NCBI GenBank assembly: GCA_009739215.1
Contig: VSJF01000013.1
Span: forward strand, 310,001-374,000
Direction: 5' to 3'
Length of the DNA: 64,000 nucleotides
From: Floccularia luteovirens
Lineage: Eukaryota > Basidiomycota > Agaricomycetes > Agaricales > Squamanitaceae
The notes under the pieces are model-generated. The model had not been told where the DNA came from. It did not search any database and saw nothing but the letters and a program-made list of their open reading frames with translations. This document shows, piece after piece, positions 59,186-64,000 of this stretch (position 1 is the first letter of the stretch; each line of letters starts with the position of its first letter). A program made the position numbers and the translations under genes.

Positions 59186-59647
59186 TTAGGCCGAAACATG
59201 TCCAGAGCAGAGCGGACGCGAGCTATGAACGGGTGGAGGGTAGGTGAAAGGTGTTTCCACTTTATCATGCTCAGCTGCTAGGGGTGTGATTGGGATCTGC
59301 ATGTCTTGCGTTACTGTCGAACGGTTCCGGACAAGCAAGATGCCACGAATAACACCGCCTGTGCACAAACCGCAACATGGCATCGAAGGTTGGCACTTCC
59401 TCAGGCAATAAAGGGCCATTATGAAGAAGATGAAAATAGCTGTGAGAACCAAGTTCAGAACTCAATGGAAAGTGATAGCATGAACTGACGTACTCAAGAC
59501 AACAACGATGACCTTGATGACATTTCCATCTATCTGGGTTCCAGCAGTATCGTCGGGTTCAACAGGAGGAAACCTCTTCGCAAACTGTGGGTCTGCACCG
59601 CTGCTCGTGCCCATCGTTACAGATATATAGTAGACGATGACTGCCAT
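59186..59647 (-). CDS. Small single-pass membrane protein, cysteine-rich
   Basis: Two exons (59647-59494, 59439-59186) total 408 nt, 135 residues, or 124 from the second Met (MGTSSGADPQ). A hydrophilic N-terminus is followed by one strong transmembrane helix assembled across the intron (VIKVIVVVLTIFIFFIMALY). A Cys cluster comes next (LRKCQPSMPCCGLCTGG), typical of palmitoylation sites at the cytosolic face, and then a Pro-rich tail. No family recognised. The clean intron phase and the helix formed only after splicing support a real gene. Confidence 0.7.
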
Positions 59648-60440
59648 TGTGGGACTACAGATGGTATGAGAGAAGGGGAGAAATTAACAGCTTAAAAGTG
59701 ATAACAGCGTATATGTGCCGGATTTGTTAGAGTGAGTGATCAAAGGCAGGAAGAGGGCAGTGGATGCTCTTGAGACAAATATAGTCCAGGTTTATCTCTT
59801 GGCAGCAAAATAAACATTGCCAGTAATTTTGAACTTTAGAATACCGACGTTATATGGTGACATTTACCCGAGATCCCTGAAGATATGATGCAGGATTGCA
59901 GGATTATCTGTGCCAATCCAAGTGTATTGTTTGTAGTTAGGAACATGGGAAAATGCCTCGAGGCTGTGGACCGAGATCATTTATGCACATGCCTTCAACG
60001 ATTGTAGAGACGTTTCAAGTCTACATCCTTGAAGAAGAGACAGGTTCGGGGGAAAGCACCGACATGAGGAGCATGGGGTCGCATTGAGGTGTAAGGGGTG
60101 GCACCAAATGATCAGATACCGAGATGTGAAGAACAGATAAGTTATGAAAGCGCTGGGTTGATGTTCGTTCGACCAATCCTGATAGGTCAACAAACCAGGC
60201 CTGAAGTCAGAAATCAGAGTTCAAGGCACCAATTCCGTATTGTTATCTTCGATAGCCAAACCGCCTACGGTGATGCAGAACAAGTTCCGAATAGCTCGGA
60301 ACCACGGGCCACAGTGCCTGCAACGGTGTCGAATCGATGGTACAAAGCAGGAAACAGTTGAGCTACGTTGCGTCACCACGTGATGGAATATAGCAACCAA
60401 TCATTTCATTCAGCTCACTCTGTTCTCAAACATAACATAC
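59648..60440. promoter_or_regulatory. Divergent intergenic region between the small membrane protein and ALG11
   Basis: 793 bp between outward-facing starts. The short open frames at 59981-60361 on both strands show nothing recognisable. No specific element assigned. Confidence 0.4.
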
Positions 60441-62402
60441 ATGGAGAACATTCATTATCTCTTTATCTTTACGTTTCCGGGACTGCTTCTTCCTTGGTTA
60501 ACCATTCACATATATAGCTGGTTCCTACGTCAATGCAATCGTTCACACAAGCTGGGTATTCTACATAGCCTCGGGTACCCGAGCAAAATCAACAAACGTT
60601 TTGTGGGTTTTTTCCATCCATATTGGTCAGTTTGGGCTCAGTACGAATTGGGCTCCATCAATCTGATTCTACTCATCAGCCAATAGTAACGCGGGGGGAG
60701 GCGGTGAACGGGTTCTCTGGACAGCCATTGCTGCTCTACAGAGATCAGAACCGGACATTATCAGTATCGTTTACAGTGGGGATATAGACGCAACAAAACT
60801 TGAGATCCTCAATAAAGTAAAAGTGAGCGAATCAATAAAATTTTTAAGGAAGCACACTGAGGCTGTGTCATAGACAAGATTTGACATTTCTCTTGACCCT
60901 TCGCTGCTCCATTTTGTTTTTCTCCAATCCAGGACCCTGGTTGAAGAGTCTAAATGGCCGCGTTTCACGCTGTTGGGCCAAAGCTTGGGATCCATGTATC
61001 TAGCTTGGGAAGCGATGTCGATATTTATCCCAGACCTATTCATTGGTAGATTCACTTGATTTAAAAAATGGGGCACAACTAGATAACCAGTCTTTTGGAA
61101 CAGATACTATGGGCTATGCATTCACCTTCCATGTGGTCAAAGTTCTTGGGCGCATCCCTGTCGGCGCATATGTACATTACCCAACAATCAGTACCGATAT
61201 GCTCGCCCGGGTCAAGTCAAGAAAACAGTGGCATACTAACAAGGGAGAAATATCATCCTCCGTAATACTTAGTAAAGCTAAATTGCTGTAAGTGATGGGT
61301 AAGGCATCATAATTTATGACTCACAGATAAAGTTCAGGTATTACCGCCTATTTATGTATTACTATGCATTTTCCCTTCGCGCGGCTTCATTTCTGATGGT
61401 GAATTCGTCATGGACAAAGAATCATATTGATTCTATACTAAGCCACTCCGACCCTATCCTCACCGTCATCAATTTTCTTCCTCCATTCGCCCTGATTTCT
61501 CTACTGCGCAATGCGAACGCCCCGAAAACAGCTTTAATTGTGTATCCTCCATGTGATACCAGGGAAATGGCTAAATTTTCTCTCGAAGGTAGGGAGCGCA
61601 TAATATTGAGCATAGCCCAATTTCGGCAAGTGAAGCGTTTAAAGGATCCGGATATTGCCTCATCATTTGTGTTCTAACAGGCCAGAAAAGGATCATGCTT
61701 TACAGTTGCGTTCATTCCAGAAGCTGCTCCTATCTCAACCCGAGTATACTAGGGAAGACGCCATGGGTGTGAAACTGGTTTTGTTAGGTGGAAGCCGTAA
61801 TGCTAGTGATGCTGTTCGAGTCGAAAATCTTCGTCATCTTGCCCGCGAACTTGATATTGAGGTTTGGTCGAACCCAAGTGGTTCAAATTTACGCTGATAT
61901 GATTTTTGTGAAGCAACACGTAGAATTTGTCGTGAATGCATCTTATCCAAGCATGTTGGACTGGCTGTCAAGGGCATCTATTGGTTTGAGTACTATGGTG
62001 GATGAACATTTCGGCATAAACGTAGTCGAATTTATGGTAAGTTAGCATCATTTCTTCTTGTGTCAAGGAATCAACATCTTTCGATAGGCTGCTGGAGTCA
62101 TTCCCGTGACACATGCATCGGGTGGCCCACTGAAAGATATAGTGGTGCCCTTCAATGGGGAGCGTACTGGTATATGGAAGGTTCTTTTTTGTCATTGTTT
62201 TATTTCTCATCAACACCAACCAGGCTTCCACGCAAATAACGCAGATGAATTTACAGACGCCTTACAGACTGTCCTCTCCCTTTCTCGTGAAGAAGAACTA
62301 GCTCTCAGACAGAGGGCTCGAACCTGGGCAGTCCAGAGATTTTCTGAAGAAGAATTTGAAAAAGGGTGGTCTGAAAGTGGCTGGAGGAGCTGGCTGAGCT
62401 GA
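60441..62402 (+). CDS. ALG11: ALG11 alpha-1,2-mannosyltransferase
   Basis: Nine exons (60441-60625, 60687-60822, 60874-61045, 61104-61287, 61338-61625, 61681-61861, 61914-62036, 62088-62169, 62224-62402) total 1530 nt, 509 residues. ALG11 adds the fourth and fifth mannoses to the dolichol-linked oligosaccharide on the cytosolic ER face. N-terminal membrane segment ([20 protein letters not shown]), then [54 protein letters not shown] and the GT4 motif [17 protein letters not shown] with [12 protein letters not shown]. The intron after 61625 has a GC donor (GCAAGT), required by phase. Intact. Confidence 0.95.
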
Positions 62403-62482
62403 ATTTACTTAAATATACCGAGGGTGTATATAAGTTTTAAACCAACTTAAGATGAGACTTGCAAAGTTTAATCAATAATTCA

Positions 62483-62784
62483 ATGTCAGGAGAATCCGTA
62501 GCTGTTTTTGAGCTGACCTCCTTCACTACGTTCAATAGGTGTTCGCCGAAATAACAGTTCTCACATTCAATTACCGCGTCCAACTACGCCTACCATTCGA
62601 CCATCAAAGTTACACCGTCCCAGCTCTCAAAGAACGAATTTCCAAAATGGTTGGCCCAGAGTGGACCGCGGAGTGCGAAAAAATGGGCGAGGACCGCACA
62701 TCTTACTTAGATCAGGAGCACATATGGAAACCTGCTAATCCCAATCTGATCCGTCAATTTATCCAACATGAATTCGGGACTTAA
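62483..62784 (+). CDS. Gene fragment of unknown family
   Basis: From about 62539 a frame of 81 codons reads protein-like (YRVQLRLPFDHQSYTVPALK; EWTAECEKMGEDRTSYLDQE; NPNLIRQFIQHEFGT) and ends at TAA 62784. No good start exists: the first in-frame ATG is internal (MVGPEW), and an ATG at 62483 is in another frame. It is either the last exon of a gene whose 5' part is lost, or a 3' fragment moved here. Family not recognised. Confidence 0.35.
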
Positions 62785-63099
62785 CACCCTCTCCATAGCT
62801 CACTACGGTCATGTCTTACTTAAAGGAAGCTAAGCATTGGTCTATTATATTACACATATCATCTGGCAGCGCTATTGCCTATCAAATTACAGGCTCTACC
62901 TACACATACGAATTAAAAGAGCCAGAAACAATCCAGCCCTAAAAGTCCGTGTCGTACAAGGGCCGGGTTGATGTAGGAACTATTGACATGGCGAAGATGG
63001 AGCAGTTTGAAAAGGTCATTAGAGGGGTTCCCATTACACTTGGTGATCTGGGTTGGAACTGTCAAAATTAGGTTGTCGAAATACTGCGAACATTGCATG

Positions 63100-63990
63100 A
63101 CAATGGCTTTTCTGTCCAACCGCTCAGCCATGAAGAACTTCGTGCAACCTTAACGATGAATGTATCGAGTGTAGCTGGCACTAGTTCTAAGCTTACGAGC
63201 AAAATGCCTGTTTTGATGGAAAACCAATGCGTATTCCTTCATAATGGTGCCCCATTTACAATGAGAAACTGGTCATCCACCTCCATCTCAACTTCATAGG
63301 GAGGGGCAATATGGGGAACGTAAGATAGCCACTCCTCATCTTCCCATCTCCCATGCACTGTCTTGATGTATTTTCAGTATTCTGGCATCCACCCGACATC
63401 TCCCAATCGATTAGCGCAGCTACATTGCCTTGTCTATCTATTAAAATATTTCGGACTCCCAAATCACCATGGGTAAAAACAATTCGGTGGTTATCTCGTA
63501 GATTTTCTGCAATTGCAAGGATATCTTTTCTTGCGCCTTCCTCCCACAAATAGCGATCGAGGAGACTGAGGCGAAATTCATTGAATGCACGTTCAGAGGG
63601 AAAGGGACCGCATGGTTGACTCTTCAGCCGTTCATCATAGCAGAGAGCACCATCGAGCGGGCCAATCTGCCCCTTCAACTCTATTGAGGAGCTGAGGTCA
63701 CTCCCGCAGCCTCAAGAGGCTCGAAGCTGATGCATTATTTTCATCTTCTCGTCCTTTGACAACGAGGGCCACAGATACTCTAAAGTATCTGTATCATGGA
63801 TCCATTCCATCAAGATTGCAGCACCGTCTTCGAGCGACCAAGCACCATAGACTTTTGGTACACGAATGCTCGTATTTTTTGCAATATATCGCAAGGTGGT
63901 GGCCTCTGTGAGACGGACATCCCACCCAGTCTTCAGGACCATCCCTTTTGTAATGCGATATATGGAGTAACTCCTAGTTGTAGGGTACAT
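63100..63990 (-). pseudogene. Aminoglycoside-phosphotransferase-like kinase, pseudogene (may continue beyond the window)
   Basis: The APH fold is clear: VLKTGWDVRLTEATTLRYIA, VPKVYGAW, GAAILMEWIHDTDTLEYLW, the catalytic HGDLGVRNILID (H-G-D with the following N) and the metal-binding DWEMSG. The frame is interrupted by a TGA at 63712-63714, just after MHQLRAS, with the same frame continuing to KGQIGPLDG. After DWEMSG one base is missing, and in the shifted frame PEY is followed by TGA where family members have Trp. Three lesions suggest a dead gene. The Met at 63990 is 10 bases from the window edge, so upstream exons may lie outside. Confidence 0.75.
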
Positions 63991-64000
63991 GTAACGGGAT

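Noticed and set aside
1..64000. CRISPR arrays, bacterial operons, phage or viral insertions
   Set aside because: Intron-rich nuclear fungal genes throughout; the only short tandem repeat is the 37-bp minisatellite without spacers, and no viral protein is recognisable.

Overview
The window is nuclear DNA from a filamentous fungus, most likely an agaricomycete basidiomycete. Genes are densely packed on both strands and cut by many 45-60 nt GT-AG introns, some enclosing exons of only 7-14 nt. The gene content fits: a DUF6534-type membrane protein, a NACHT-WD40 NLR, a GH131 glucanase, a GPI-type trehalase and tandem type-B esterases. Exon coordinates were worked out by hand from splice consensus and reading phase. 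For most genes the exon lengths add up to a whole number of codons.

Layout. 1-504 is the 3' end of a conserved fungal gene, followed by about 3.8 kb with no supported gene. 4.3-7.0 kb holds the ER chaperone ROT1 and proteasome subunit beta-6. A CT-rich 3 kb stretch follows. 10.1-15.4 kb is a tandem array of three SDR genes: one complete, one C-terminally truncated and one pseudogene. 15.5-21.6 kb holds a decayed minus-strand gene and a large intact NLR (helical N-terminus, NACHT, WD40). 21.8-31.6 kb holds GH131, glutathione synthetase, the DUF6534 protein and RPAP1. 31.8-33.7 kb has two small paralogous proteins sharing an LQSRYG motif, with a 37-bp minisatellite between them. 34.3-38.1 kb is a PRMT3-like methyltransferase convergent with a 2OG-Fe(II) oxygenase. 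38.5-39.7 kb is a NACHT pseudogene. 40.1-42.0 kb has a HINT gene and its pseudogene copy. 42.6-46.2 kb is a divergent pair: an RBM25-like splicing factor and a CCDC25-like protein. 47.3-50.3 kb is trehalase, 51.3-57.2 kb two near-identical esterases, 57.3-58.8 kb an Msp1 AAA ATPase, 59.2-59.6 kb a small membrane protein, 60.4-62.4 kb ALG11, and the right end an aminoglycoside-phosphotransferase-like pseudogene.

Biology. Housekeeping genes (proteolysis, glutathione, N-glycosylation, RNA polymerase II assembly, splicing, mitochondrial protein extraction) alternate with lineage-specific families that are being duplicated and lost (SDR, NLR, HINT, esterase, LQSRYG). Four otherwise well-conserved genes (RPAP1, RBM25-like, CCDC25-like, MSP1) each show one or two apparent frame discrepancies, every one explained by a single surplus base. 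This is either a sequence-quality signature or real decay and should be settled before those models are used.
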